DNA of 12,092 nt from the NCBI GenBank assembly GCA_014239005.1, contig JABAAA010000027.1:1-12092 (forward strand), given 5' to 3'. Numbering within the stretch: position 1 is the first letter of the stretch; each line of letters opens with the position of its first letter. Below, piece by piece: positions 1-6,481 of this stretch. A model generated the notes under the pieces. That model was not told where the DNA came from. It saw nothing but the letters and a program-made list of their open reading frames with translations, and searched no databases. Origin of the DNA: Alphaproteobacteria bacterium (GTDB lineage Bacteria > Pseudomonadota > Alphaproteobacteria > JABAAW01). Both the position numbers and the translations under genes were made by a program.

Positions 1-411
1 GACATCGTCGATGTCGAAGAACTAACCCCCGTGCCGCGCTCGGACAAGACGATCCGAGGGCTCATCAATGTGCGAGGACAAATCCTGACTCTCCTCGATT
101 TGCGCGCCTTCTTCGGACAACAAACCACGCCCTTCCAAAAAAACGAGTCCGCCATCACGCTCGAATACCGCGGCGAAGACTACGCCATCGCCGTCGACCA
201 AGTCAAAGACATCATCGGTTTGAACGAAGCATCCTTGCAAACAAACCTACCCAACCTCTCCCAGACCATACGTGCCTGCTCCAAAGGAATCTACCGCCTC
301 GACAAAAACCTCGTCCTCGTCTTGAGCATGGCCAACACCATGCAACGCATCGTCAGCAAGACGCGAAACAGCAAGTCCGATTCATGGGCAGACATCATCG
401 AAGGAAACTGA
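1..411 (+). CDS. CheW-like chemotaxis adaptor, 3' part only
   Basis: The reading frame is open from the first base, so the start lies outside the window; 136 residues are visible. The segment around residues 19-35, with RGLINVRGQI and then LLDLR, is the typical CheW beta-barrel signature (compare RGVINLRGRIVPVIDLR). A second part with YAIAVDQVKDII matches the later strands of the fold. CheW domains couple chemoreceptors to the histidine kinase CheA in the cytoplasm, so motility or a related sensory array is implied. The last 25 residues are polar and probably flexible. The gene converges on the monophosphatase gene with only 23 bp between stop codons and no obvious hairpin terminator. It could be the CheW domain of a larger protein such as CheV; the missing 5' part would decide. 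Confidence 0.87.
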   Translation, partial: DIVDVEELTPVPRSDKTIRGLINVRGQILTLLDLRAFFGQQTTPFQKNESAITLEYRGEDYAIAVDQVKDIIGLNEASLQTNLPNLSQTIRACSKGIYRLDKNLVLVLSMANTMQRIVSKTRNSKSDSWADIIEGN

Positions 412-415
412 CCTC

Positions 416-443
416 CCTACTTACAACCGCCTACTTACAACCG
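416..443. repeat. 14-bp perfect tandem duplication at convergent gene ends
   Basis: The 14-mer CCTACTTACAACCG occurs twice back to back (416-429 and 430-443). It spans the stop codon of the leftward monophosphatase gene (TTA at 435-437) and copies it into the gap. It looks like a slippage duplication that left both genes intact. Confidence 0.85.
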
Positions 444-1319
444 CCACACCTTCTCTCTGAACGACGCCGCCTGCGGCTCGTTCGCAACGGCGAGAATGCC
501 CTCGCCGCAACGTTGCCAAATACTCCTGCCGACATGCCGCCCCTTCTCCGAAAGCAAGCCGATGCCGCCACCCGCAAGCTCTACCAGCAGCAATCCCGCC
601 GCACAATCCCAAAGCCGTAAGCCCTCCCCCCAAAAGCCCTCCAAACGACCGGCAGCCACATACGCCAAGTCCAACGCAGCGCAGCCTCCCAGACGAACGC
701 CACAACAGCCCTCCACGGCGAGGCGAAACGAAGACAAAAAACGATCGCTCGCAGAAGAGGCGCCAACACCCTTGTCGAACGACAAAGCCGTCGCGTACAG
801 GCTGTCGCCCAACGAATTCCTGCTGCTCGTGCGAAGACGCGTATCCTTGCCGTCCGCATGCAAAAACGAACCCACACCGCGCTCCGCCCAAAAGCCCTCG
901 AAACGCAACGGGTCGTACACCACCCCCGCGACGATGCCCGCAGCCTCATCTTCCACCGCAATCGAGAGCGACACATGCCCGATCCCGTGCATGAAATTCA
1001 ATGTCCCGTCCAACGGGTCGATCACAAAACGACGCGAACCCTCACCCTTGCTCTCACCCCTGAGATCACCTCTGTCCTCGCCCTTCGCAGAACGCTCGCC
1101 GCTCTCTTCCGAAAACACGCTATAGTGCGGACGCGCACGAAACAACTCGCGCACCAGCGACCCCTCGCAACGCAAACCAGCACTGGAGACAAAGTCGCCG
1201 AGCCCCTTCCTGCTCGACTGCAACTTCTCCAACTCGCCGAAGTCACGGCGCAAAAGCACGCTCGCGCGTTCTGCCGCGCGCAGCATCACGCCGATCAGTG
1301 GGGAACGAACGACAGCCAC
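435..1319 (-). CDS. Inositol monophosphatase family protein (SuhB-like)
   Basis: This 294-residue protein belongs to the Mg-dependent, Li-sensitive phosphatase family, which removes phosphate from inositol-1-phosphate or related sugar phosphates. Metal-site motifs are present: the acidic pair E71-E72, then DPLDGT at 101-106 (D101, D104), then WDCAAG at 237-242 (D238). The alphaproteobacterial N-terminal pattern is clear, with RRDFGE at 24-29 and SRKGLGDFVS at 36-45. The start is GTG, with GGAG seven bases upstream. Oddities are a polar, charged insert (about residues 75-95, rich in G/E/K/R/S) between the acidic pair and DPLDG, and DGTLNFMHG instead of the usual DGTTNFLHG. It is the last gene of the leftward thyX-efp unit, 43 bp after efp. 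Substrate cannot be assigned; in some bacteria SuhB acts in rRNA antitermination, which the sequence does not settle. Confidence 0.93.
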   Translation of the reverse strand: MAVVRSPLIGVMLRAAERASVLLRRDFGELEKLQSSRKGLGDFVSSAGLRCEGSLVRELFRARPHYSVFSEESGERSAKGEDRGDLRGESKGEGSRRFVIDPLDGTLNFMHGIGHVSLSIAVEDEAAGIVAGVVYDPLRFEGFWAERGVGSFLHADGKDTRLRTSSRNSLGDSLYATALSFDKGVGASSASDRFLSSFRLAVEGCCGVRLGGCAALDLAYVAAGRLEGFWGEGLRLWDCAAGLLLVELAGGGIGLLSEKGRHVGRSIWQRCGEGILAVANEPQAASFREKVWRL

Positions 1320-1362
1320 AAGAGCTCCACAAAAAGACTAAAACGAAAAGACCAACTTGCAG

Positions 1363-1941
1363 CTAGGACGAGACGCGCTCGACAAAGCTCAAGTCGGCAA
1401 GGCGCACGGCGATCTTCGTGCCGCGATCGATGTAGGGCGGCACCATCACCCTGAGCCCGTTCTCCAACACCGCGGGCTTGTGCGAGCCCGACTGCGTCTG
1501 TCCTTTCACCACCGCATCCGCCTCCGCGACGAGGCACTCCACGATCTCGGGCAAGGACACCGTCACCACCTCCCCCTCGCTCAACCCCAGCACCACCTCC
1601 ATGCCCTCCACCAAAAAACGAGACGCCGTCTCCCCGATCAGAGAAACATCCAGACTCAACTGCTCGTAGCTCCCGCTGTCCATAAAGGTGTACTCCCCGT
1701 CACCCTGCCCGCTCTTGTACAAAAACTGAAAAGTTCGATCTTCCAACCGCACCCGCTCCACCGACTCCGAGGCGCGAAAACGCACTTGGACGCGCGTCCC
1801 CCCTTTCACATCGCTCAACTCGCACTGCAAGAACGCGCCCCCCTTGCCCGGCTTCACATGCTGCGTCTTGACGACGCGCCACACCCTCCCCTTGTGCTGA
1901 ATCACATTGCCCACCCGCAAGCTGTTGCCGTCAACCTTCAT
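1363..1941 (-). CDS. efp: Translation elongation factor P
   Basis: This 192-residue protein is close to the usual EF-P length of 185-190. EF-P enters the ribosome between the P and E sites and relieves stalling at proline runs. The N-terminal KOW-like domain carries the loop HVKPGKGGAF at 28-37, whose K33 matches the lysine at the tip of E. coli EF-P (K34). That lysine is modified there by EpmA/EpmB, so a beta-lysylation-type system is plausible; no modification gene lies in the window. Two OB-type domains follow, ending in the usual region with GDTRTGxY-like features weakened (DRGTKIAVRL). The ATG overlaps the end of thyX by 11 bp and has a strong GGAGG six bases upstream, inside thyX, so translational coupling is likely. 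Several neighbouring proteins are proline-rich (ThrRS N-terminus, M23 linker) and could be its clients; that is inference. Confidence 0.96.
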   Translation of the reverse strand: MKVDGNSLRVGNVIQHKGRVWRVVKTQHVKPGKGGAFLQCELSDVKGGTRVQVRFRASESVERVRLEDRTFQFLYKSGQGDGEYTFMDSGSYEQLSLDVSLIGETASRFLVEGMEVVLGLSEGEVVTVSLPEIVECLVAEADAVVKGQTQSGSHKPAVLENGLRVMVPPYIDRGTKIAVRLADLSFVERVSS

Positions 1942-2842
1942 CCTTTGCCTCCAACGAAAAACGCGTCAAAAAATCTTGCCATTCGCGCTGTGAGAACGCT
2001 CCCGGCGGACGCAAAACCTTCTGTCCTTGCAAAAGACCGCGCAACAGCACCACCTCGTCGCGCGACAGGTTCAAGCTCTCGAGACGATAGTCGACAAAGG
2101 CTTCGCTCGCTTGCGGAAAAAGCGGACGCACGATCTTCTCAAAAATCGTCTCGGCGTAAAGGCGGATTTCTTCTTGCGCGTGCCCGTCCAGCCGTAGCTC
2201 GAGGAAGTGGAACAGGTTGTGCAAGTTCGCCTTCCAGTAAAACTCCGTGTAGGTCGAGAGCGGGAGCGTGATGCGCGCGAGCTCGCGACTGACACCTTTC
2301 TCCAACAGGTCGCGGTAGAAGGCGAAAGCTTTGCGGGCGCGTTCTTCCAGACGCGCGGTCAGGCTGGAGCGTCTGTCCTTTTTGGCGAGCGTCGCATCCT
2401 CGCTTCGTCCTTGGCGATTATGCTCGGACTGCTTGCCGAGGCGCGCTTCGGCGAAAAGCGGCTTCTCTGTGTGGGGTTCGTTTGGCACATAGAATTCCTC
2501 GTGCATCTCGGAATAACGCGCCGAGTATTCGTTCAGGCTTGCCGTCCGATGGCGCACCCATTGTCGCGCGACGAAGAGGGGCAGTTTGACATGCAACTTC
2601 AGCTCGCACATCTCGAAGGGGGAGCTGTGGCGATGACGCATCAGGTAGCGAATCAGAGCCCGATCTTCGCGCGTTTTCTTCGTCCCTTTGCCGTAGGAAA
2701 CGCGCGCAGCCTGGACGATCGCCGCGTCCGAACCCATGCTGTCGACCAACCGCACGAAGCCGCGGTTCAGAACACCGAAACGATCATCCTGCGCGGGCGT
2801 GCTAGAAAGGGCATCCTTTTCGGCGGCGCAGAAGGGCAGCAC
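1931..2842 (-). CDS. thyX: Flavin-dependent thymidylate synthase ThyX
   Basis: ThyX makes dTMP from dUMP using methylene-tetrahydrofolate, FAD and NADPH; it is unrelated to ThyA. The defining motif RHRxxSxNEYSxRY is present as RHRTASLNEYSARY (+ strand about 2512-2554). Upstream are VQAARVSYGKGTKK and the RYLMRHRHSSPFEMCE block. Downstream are RELARITLPLSTYTEFYWK and LHNLFHFLELR, which shape the nucleotide and flavin pockets. The tail QREWQDFL is the alphaproteobacterial type. The start is uncertain: the frame stays open to 3190, but the extra codons run through a Lys/Arg-rich purine tract and the DnaA-box repeats, which look non-coding. I chose GTG at 2842, 24 codons before the conserved VLNRGFVRLVD; ATG at 3031 is the main alternative. 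No clear ribosome-binding site supports either. It lies directly beside the putative origin and overlaps efp. Confidence 0.93.
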   Translation of the reverse strand: MLPFCAAEKDALSSTPAQDDRFGVLNRGFVRLVDSMGSDAAIVQAARVSYGKGTKKTREDRALIRYLMRHRHSSPFEMCELKLHVKLPLFVARQWVRHRTASLNEYSARYSEMHEEFYVPNEPHTEKPLFAEARLGKQSEHNRQGRSEDATLAKKDRRSSLTARLEERARKAFAFYRDLLEKGVSRELARITLPLSTYTEFYWKANLHNLFHFLELRLDGHAQEEIRLYAETIFEKIVRPLFPQASEAFVDYRLESLNLSRDEVVLLRGLLQGQKVLRPPGAFSQREWQDFLTRFSLEAKDEG

Positions 2843-2935
2843 CGAGGACAGGGCAGATTGGCGGGGGCTGGCGGTGGGGGACAAGGCGAACAAGCAGCGA
2901 CATTGGAAGGACAAGGACTTGTTTTTTTCTAGCAA

Positions 2936-3037
2936 ATTCTGCCATACGCGCGCATGCCTTTTTTTCCTTTTCTTTCCTTTTCTTTTTGAGCTATAGAATC
3001 TCTTCTTCTGATACCTCTTTCTTTTAGGCATAAAAAT
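2936..3037. other. T-rich segment, candidate DNA unwinding element
   Basis: The + strand is a long pyrimidine, T-dominated run with several blocks of T (for example CTTTTTTTCCTTTTCTTTCC around 2957-2976), far more AT-rich than the flanking genes. It abuts the DnaA-box array on its left. A T-rich strand beside arrayed boxes is the usual layout of a bacterial origin's melting region. If thyX starts further upstream it would instead encode an unusual Lys/Arg-rich tail. Confidence 0.4.
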
Positions 3038-3075
3038 TGCCATCATGGAGGTGCAAAGCGTTTTCCTTGCAACCC

Positions 3076-3123
3076 GCAAGGCAAGCTGCAAGGCAAGCTG
3101 CAAGGCAAGCTGCAAGGCAACCT
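3076..3123. repeat. Four tandem 12-bp repeats (GCAAGGCAAGCT)
   Basis: Three exact copies of GCAAGGCAAGCT (3076-3087, 3088-3099, 3100-3111) and a fourth ending ACCT (3112-3123) lie head to tail. They sit 22 bp from the 12-bp-spaced DnaA boxes and share that period. The function is unknown; they could be slippage products or a binding array. Confidence 0.9.
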
Positions 3124-3145
3124 GCAAGAGCCTTGTGCAAAAATC

Positions 3146-3452
3146 TGTGGATAACTCTGTGGATAACCCTATGGATAACCCAGTGGACAACTTCGGAGAA
3201 ACATGGGAACAATGCTTGGAAAATACTCGGACAACCCCTCAACAACTCGTGAATAACTGCCGGACAACATCTCAATAACCTGTGGACAACTGCTGGACAA
3301 CATCCCAACAACCTGTGGACAACTGCTAGACAACATCCCAACAACCTGTGGACAACTGCTGGACAATCCTTGAAAAACTCCGAATCCTTTGTGGATAACT
3401 CTGACAAAACAACAACTATCTTAAGAACAACCTGTGAATAACCTGTGGACAA
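3146..3452 (-). other. DnaA-box array, candidate oriC
   Basis: The E. coli-type DnaA box TTATNCACA reads TGTGNATAA on the + strand. Four exact matches occur at 3146-3154, 3158-3166, 3390-3398 and 3433-3441. Six one-mismatch copies occur at 3170-3178 (TATGGATAA), 3248-3256 (CGTGAATAA), and TGTGGACAA at 3281-3289, 3314-3322, 3347-3355 and 3444-3452. A weaker copy is at 3182-3190. All point the same way. The first four start exactly 12 bp apart; four others start 33 bp apart. Such density is far beyond chance and is typical of chromosomal origins. A T-rich block flanks it on the left. No dnaA, gidA or parAB is in the window, but alphaproteobacterial origins are often away from dnaA. Plasmid iterons or a DnaA-titration site are alternatives; there is no rep gene. 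Confidence 0.72.
3248..3366. repeat. 33-bp tandem repeats, about 3.6 copies, each with a DnaA-like box
   Basis: Units start at 3248, 3281, 3314 and 3347. Each opens with a DnaA-like 9-mer followed by AACTGC(T/C)(G/A)GACAAC, then CATC(C/T)CAA(C/T)AACC. Units 2 and 3 (3281-3313, 3314-3346) differ by one base; unit 1 is diverged and unit 4 breaks off after 20 bp. There are no unique spacers, so this is not a CRISPR array. Confidence 0.88.
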
Positions 3453-3486
3453 CTGAAGAATAACTGAAGAACACCTCAATACCACA

Positions 3487-5058
3487 ATGACCCCTCGCCC
3501 TCACCCCCTCCTCAAAGAACTGCGCCTGCGCCTCTTCGCTCTGCGCGTCCTCGTCGCCATTCACGCTCACAAAGCCAAACGCATCCCAAAAGCCACGATC
3601 TCCATGCTGGCAGCAACGCTACGAGAGACCTGGCGAGCAACCTGGCGAGCAACAAAATCGGCAGGACGAATAACAGGAAAAGCGTTGCAAAAAACAGAAA
3701 ACCTGTTGCGAACGATAGGAGGAGGCGCAAGTAGAGTACTAGGGAGAATCATAGGAAGGATCATAGGAAGGATCACAGAAATGGTCGTAAAAAGAGTCAT
3801 CATGCGGTTCTTCCTTCCCGCGCTCGTCAAAACAATCCGCACAAGCGTTCCCTTGCTCGTCGGCTTTTTAGGCAATATCTGCTTAAAGTATCCTCGCCCG
3901 CTCGTCGGAAGCGCGCTCGTCCTCATCTCCCTCCTCTCACTCAGCCTGAGCCAAGCAACGCTCGCCACCCAAGACGCAACAGAGGGCGATCAAAAAACTG
4001 CCGACAAAATCACGCTCGCCGACAAGCCTCGGCTCTCCTTGCTGCCACAGGCTTGGAGCGCAAAACCCCCGCCCGAAAAACAACAAGAACAACCGCACAA
4101 GCCACAACAAGGCAAGCAACCCCAGAAAAAAAAGCAACGCGAAGCCTCGTTGCCTTCGCGCATCGAGTATCGCGTCGTCGAGCATGCCATCCGCAACAGC
4201 CTGTACGAGACAGCATTGGAGCATGGAATCGCTTTGCCTTTGCTGCGGCGTTTTGTCGATGTGATGAGTTACGATGTCGATTTCCAACGCGAAATTTGGG
4301 CAGGAGCAAGGTTTCGCATGCTGTTGAGCCAAAGGTTTCGGCTGGAACAAGGCGGCGCGTGGCAGCCCTTAGGAGAGGCGGTGTTGGAGATGGCAGAACT
4401 CTACACGGGGAGGAAAGAGTTTCGTTTCCATCGTAGCGGATGGGACAACGCCTTTTACGACGAGGAAGGAAAGCCCGCCAAAAGATTGTTGCGACGCACG
4501 CCGATGAGCGGGTTGCGATTGACTTCCAGATTTGGCATGCGGCGCCATCCGATCTTGGGTTACACGAGAATGCATAAGGGAGTAGATTTCGCAGCGCCTC
4601 GCGGAACGCCCGTCTTGGCGGCGGGGGACGGGGTGGTGCGCAAGAGAGTTTACGGAAGGGGTTATGGGCGTTATGTCTTGTTGAAGCACAACGATCGGCT
4701 GTCGACTTTGTACGCGCATATGCGCTCCTTTGCGCGCGGCGTGCGCGTGGGAAGTCGCGTTCGGCAGGGACAGGTGATCGGGTATGTGGGAAGCAGTGGC
4801 ATGTCGACGGGAGCGCATTTGCACTACGAAATTCATCGCGACGGGAGAGCGGTGAATCCGAGACGGGTGAAGCTGCCAGAACCGAAATTGTTGGCGGAAA
4901 GCAAACGGGAGTTGTTTGACGAGAAGCGGGAACAAGACGAGACGTGGTTGGCACGAGGGGGTAGTGTGGAGGGGACGAGTGCGGTTGCAGCGTTACAAAA
5001 ATTGGGATGTGGGATGTGGAGGGGGATGTGCGACGGCGGGAGACAAGCGCAAAAGTAA
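3487..5058 (+). CDS. M23 (LytM/MepM-type) murein endopeptidase with long N-terminal extension
   Basis: This 523-residue protein probably cuts peptide cross-links in the periplasm. The C-terminal M23 domain (about 335-462) has all zinc and catalytic residues: H363 and D367 in HKGVD, H411 in LYAHM, and H444 and H446 in HLHYE. The middle part (about 225-320: SLYETALEHGI, DVDFQREIWAGARF) matches the domain before M23 in MepM-like enzymes. A hydrophobic segment at 137-156 ending QATLA could be a membrane anchor or signal. A Gln/Lys/Pro-rich linker covers 193-222. Residues 1-130 are unlike the family: Arg-rich and built partly from short repeats (RATWRATK, GRIIGRIIGRIT). The true start may be internal, for example M99 or M106, since the first ATG lacks a ribosome-binding site. 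It is the only + strand gene between the origin-like region and 11774. Confidence 0.9.
   Translation: MTPRPHPLLKELRLRLFALRVLVAIHAHKAKRIPKATISMLAATLRETWRATWRATKSAGRITGKALQKTENLLRTIGGGASRVLGRIIGRIIGRITEMVVKRVIMRFFLPALVKTIRTSVPLLVGFLGNICLKYPRPLVGSALVLISLLSLSLSQATLATQDATEGDQKTADKITLADKPRLSLLPQAWSAKPPPEKQQEQPHKPQQGKQPQKKKQREASLPSRIEYRVVEHAIRNSLYETALEHGIALPLLRRFVDVMSYDVDFQREIWAGARFRMLLSQRFRLEQGGAWQPLGEAVLEMAELYTGRKEFRFHRSGWDNAFYDEEGKPAKRLLRRTPMSGLRLTSRFGMRRHPILGYTRMHKGVDFAAPRGTPVLAAGDGVVRKRVYGRGYGRYVLLKHNDRLSTLYAHMRSFARGVRVGSRVRQGQVIGYVGSSGMSTGAHLHYEIHRDGRAVNPRRVKLPEPKLLAESKRELFDEKREQDETWLARGGSVEGTSAVAALQKLGCGMWRGMCDGGRQAQK
3629..3652. repeat. 12-bp tandem duplication inside the M23 gene 5' part
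   Basis: CCTGGCGAGCAA is repeated exactly (3629-3640, 3641-3652), giving the doubled Arg-Ala-Thr-Trp stretch. The period keeps the frame. Confidence 0.85.
3748..3771. repeat. Second 12-bp tandem duplication inside the M23 gene 5' part
   Basis: ATCATAGGAAGG is repeated exactly (3748-3759, 3760-3771) with a third partial copy (ATCACA), encoding Gly-Arg-Ile-Ile repeats. It has the same period as the arrays in the origin-like region. Confidence 0.85.
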
Positions 5059-5140
5059 CGAACGGGCGTCCCTCACCGCGAAAGAATTTTTGTATCGATG
5101 CGCTTTCTTAATGACAAAACGCAAGACGAACGAGACGTAA

Positions 5141-5177
5141 GTTATTTTAAGTTAATTTTGAGTTAATCTTGAGTCAA
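5141..5177. repeat. 11-bp AT-rich direct repeats containing a TTAA-N7-TTAA site
   Basis: Units of the form GTTAAT(T/C)TTGA recur with an 11-bp step (5151, 5162, then GTCAATAGCTA at 5173). They create TTAA-N7-TTAA at 5152-5166, the core of the CtrA box of alphaproteobacteria, and a one-mismatch copy at 5163-5177. In such AT-rich repeats this could be accidental. The stretch is between the convergent ends of the M23 gene and argC. Confidence 0.6.
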
Positions 5178-5181
5178 TAGC

Positions 5182-5259
5182 TACTCTTTAGGTACTCTTT
5201 AGAGCTACTCTTTAGAGCTACTCTTTAGATATAGAAAAGATACTCTTTAGATATAGAAA
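5182..5259. repeat. Five copies of TACTCTTTAG in the gene-free 5059-5367 gap
   Basis: TACTCTTTAG starts at 5182, 5193, 5206, 5219 and 5241 (steps 11, 13, 13, 22). The last two copies are each followed by ATATAGAAA (5229-5237, 5251-5259), then AGCTATAGAAGCTATAG. The gap of 309 bp holds no credible gene. These direct repeats could be a protein-binding array or slippage products; they are not a hairpin terminator. Confidence 0.85.
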
Positions 5260-5308
5260 GCTATAGAAGCTATAGACAAGTTTTGCTCCCTTCCGCGCGC
5301 GCCTTCCT

Positions 5309-5335
5309 TATGCGTATTTTCTATCAACACGCATA
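5309..5335. repeat. Small inverted repeat downstream of argC
   Basis: TATGCGT (5309-5315) pairs with ACGCATA (5329-5335), a 7-bp stem with a 13-base loop, 33 bp past the argC stop. No U run follows on either strand, so a terminator role is only weakly supported. Confidence 0.3.
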
Positions 5336-5367
5336 TTGTTTCCAATCCATATTCGCAATCCCAACGA

Positions 5368-6444
5368 TCACGGTAATAACGCCCCTCCCCCAAAGCCCGT
5401 TTCCTCCTCCATCCCCAACACAATGTTCATGTTCTGCAGCGCCTGTCCGCCCGCACCCTTCATTAAATTGTCAATCGCAGAAAAAATAACAACCCACCCA
5501 TCCCGCCGATCCTCACAAACCGCCAACAGACAATTGTTCGTCCCCCTCACACGTTTCAACGAAGGTACCTCCCCCTCCCCCAACACCTCCACAAAAACAC
5601 TGCCCCTGTAAGCTTCCGTCATCACCCTACGCAATCCATCAACACTCTCCCCTCCCAGCATCTTCGCCGAAAGCGTCACCATAATCCCCCGATCCAACGG
5701 TAACAAGTGAGGCACAAAACTCACCGAAGAAACTTTTCCATCCGCTTCCAATTTATCCAATTCTTTCAACCTCCACCGCAACCCCTGTTCGATCTCCGCA
5801 ATATGACGATGTCCCCCTGTCGCATAAGGTCGGAAATTCTCGTTCATCTCACAATACAACAAATCCTCGCGCAAACTCCGTCCCGCACCGCTTACTCCCG
5901 AAGCAGCGCTCATAAACACCGTCCCCAACTCAACCCGATCCGCAACAGGCAACAACGACAACTGACACGCCGTCGCATAACACCCAGGATTCGCGATCAA
6001 ACGCGACTTCGCAATCCTATCCTTGTTCCACTCGCTCAATCCGTAACAAGCATGAGGCTGCAACGCAGGCGTGGCATGCGCCTTGCCATACCATCGCTCG
6101 TACATCGCCAAATCATGCAATCGAAAGTCCGCCGAAAGATCGACGATCTTCAATCCCTCGTGCCGCCAAAGCTTCGCTATCACTTCCTGCGTCGTGCCGT
6201 GCGGTAGCGCGCAAAATGCCACATCAACCGCTCCCCAATCCACATCCTCCCACAAGGACAAAGCTGGCAATCCCGCCCCCGAAAATTGCGGCAACACCTC
6301 GCTTAACTGACAGCCCGCCCGACGCGAACTCGTCAAGGCGACGATCTCTATATCGTCCGCCACCGAACGCCGCAACAACAGACAGCGCAACAACTCCGAG
6401 CCCGTATAACCGCTCGCCCCCAAAATCGCAACACGACAAGGCAT
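5368..6444 (-). CDS. argC: N-acetyl-gamma-glutamyl-phosphate reductase
   Basis: ArgC carries out the NADPH-dependent reduction of N-acetylglutamyl phosphate to the semialdehyde, the third step of arginine synthesis in the cytoplasm. The 358-residue protein has the N-terminal nucleotide-binding motif GASGYTGSELLR at 9-20. The catalytic cysteine C155 lies in ANPGCYATA, and GHRH at 211-214 gives the active-site histidine region. FVPHLLPLDRGI and the C-terminal NLMKGAGGQALQNMN are typical of the long ArgC type. ATG is preceded by a doubled AAGGAAGC that can serve as ribosome-binding site. It follows infC by 37 bp on the same strand, so it is probably the last gene of thrS-infC-argC. No other arginine genes are in the window, and that pairing with translation genes is unusual. 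Confidence 0.97.
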   Translation of the reverse strand: MPCRVAILGASGYTGSELLRCLLLRRSVADDIEIVALTSSRRAGCQLSEVLPQFSGAGLPALSLWEDVDWGAVDVAFCALPHGTTQEVIAKLWRHEGLKIVDLSADFRLHDLAMYERWYGKAHATPALQPHACYGLSEWNKDRIAKSRLIANPGCYATACQLSLLPVADRVELGTVFMSAASGVSGAGRSLREDLLYCEMNENFRPYATGGHRHIAEIEQGLRWRLKELDKLEADGKVSSVSFVPHLLPLDRGIMVTLSAKMLGGESVDGLRRVMTEAYRGSVFVEVLGEGEVPSLKRVRGTNNCLLAVCEDRRDGWVVIFSAIDNLMKGAGGQALQNMNIVLGMEEETGFGGGALLP

Positions 6445-6481
6445 GGATACTTGCTTCCTTGCTTCCTTGCTACGCCAAACC

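Noticed and set aside
496..1125. A 209-codon + strand frame opposite the monophosphatase
   Set aside because: Pro/Ser/Arg-rich shadow; the metal-binding motifs are on the other strand.
3248..3366. Possible CRISPR array
   Set aside because: The 33-bp units are directly adjacent with no unique spacers, are not palindromic, and no cas genes are present.
3140..3460. Plasmid iteron origin
   Set aside because: Boxes match DnaA rather than 17-22-bp iterons, no rep gene is present, and the neighbours are core chromosomal genes.
3024..3485. A 153-codon leftward frame and shorter + strand frames inside the repeat region
   Set aside because: They consist of translated DnaA-box and 12/33-bp repeats with no family likeness; the repeat periods being multiples of three keep the frames open.
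4010..4954. A 314-codon leftward frame opposite the M23 gene
   Set aside because: No recognisable motifs and Arg/Ser/Pro-rich shadow composition; the + strand has the full M23 active site.
5309..5335. Intrinsic terminator for argC
   Set aside because: The 7-bp stem has a 13-base loop, is not GC-rich enough and has no U run, so it is listed only as an inverted repeat.
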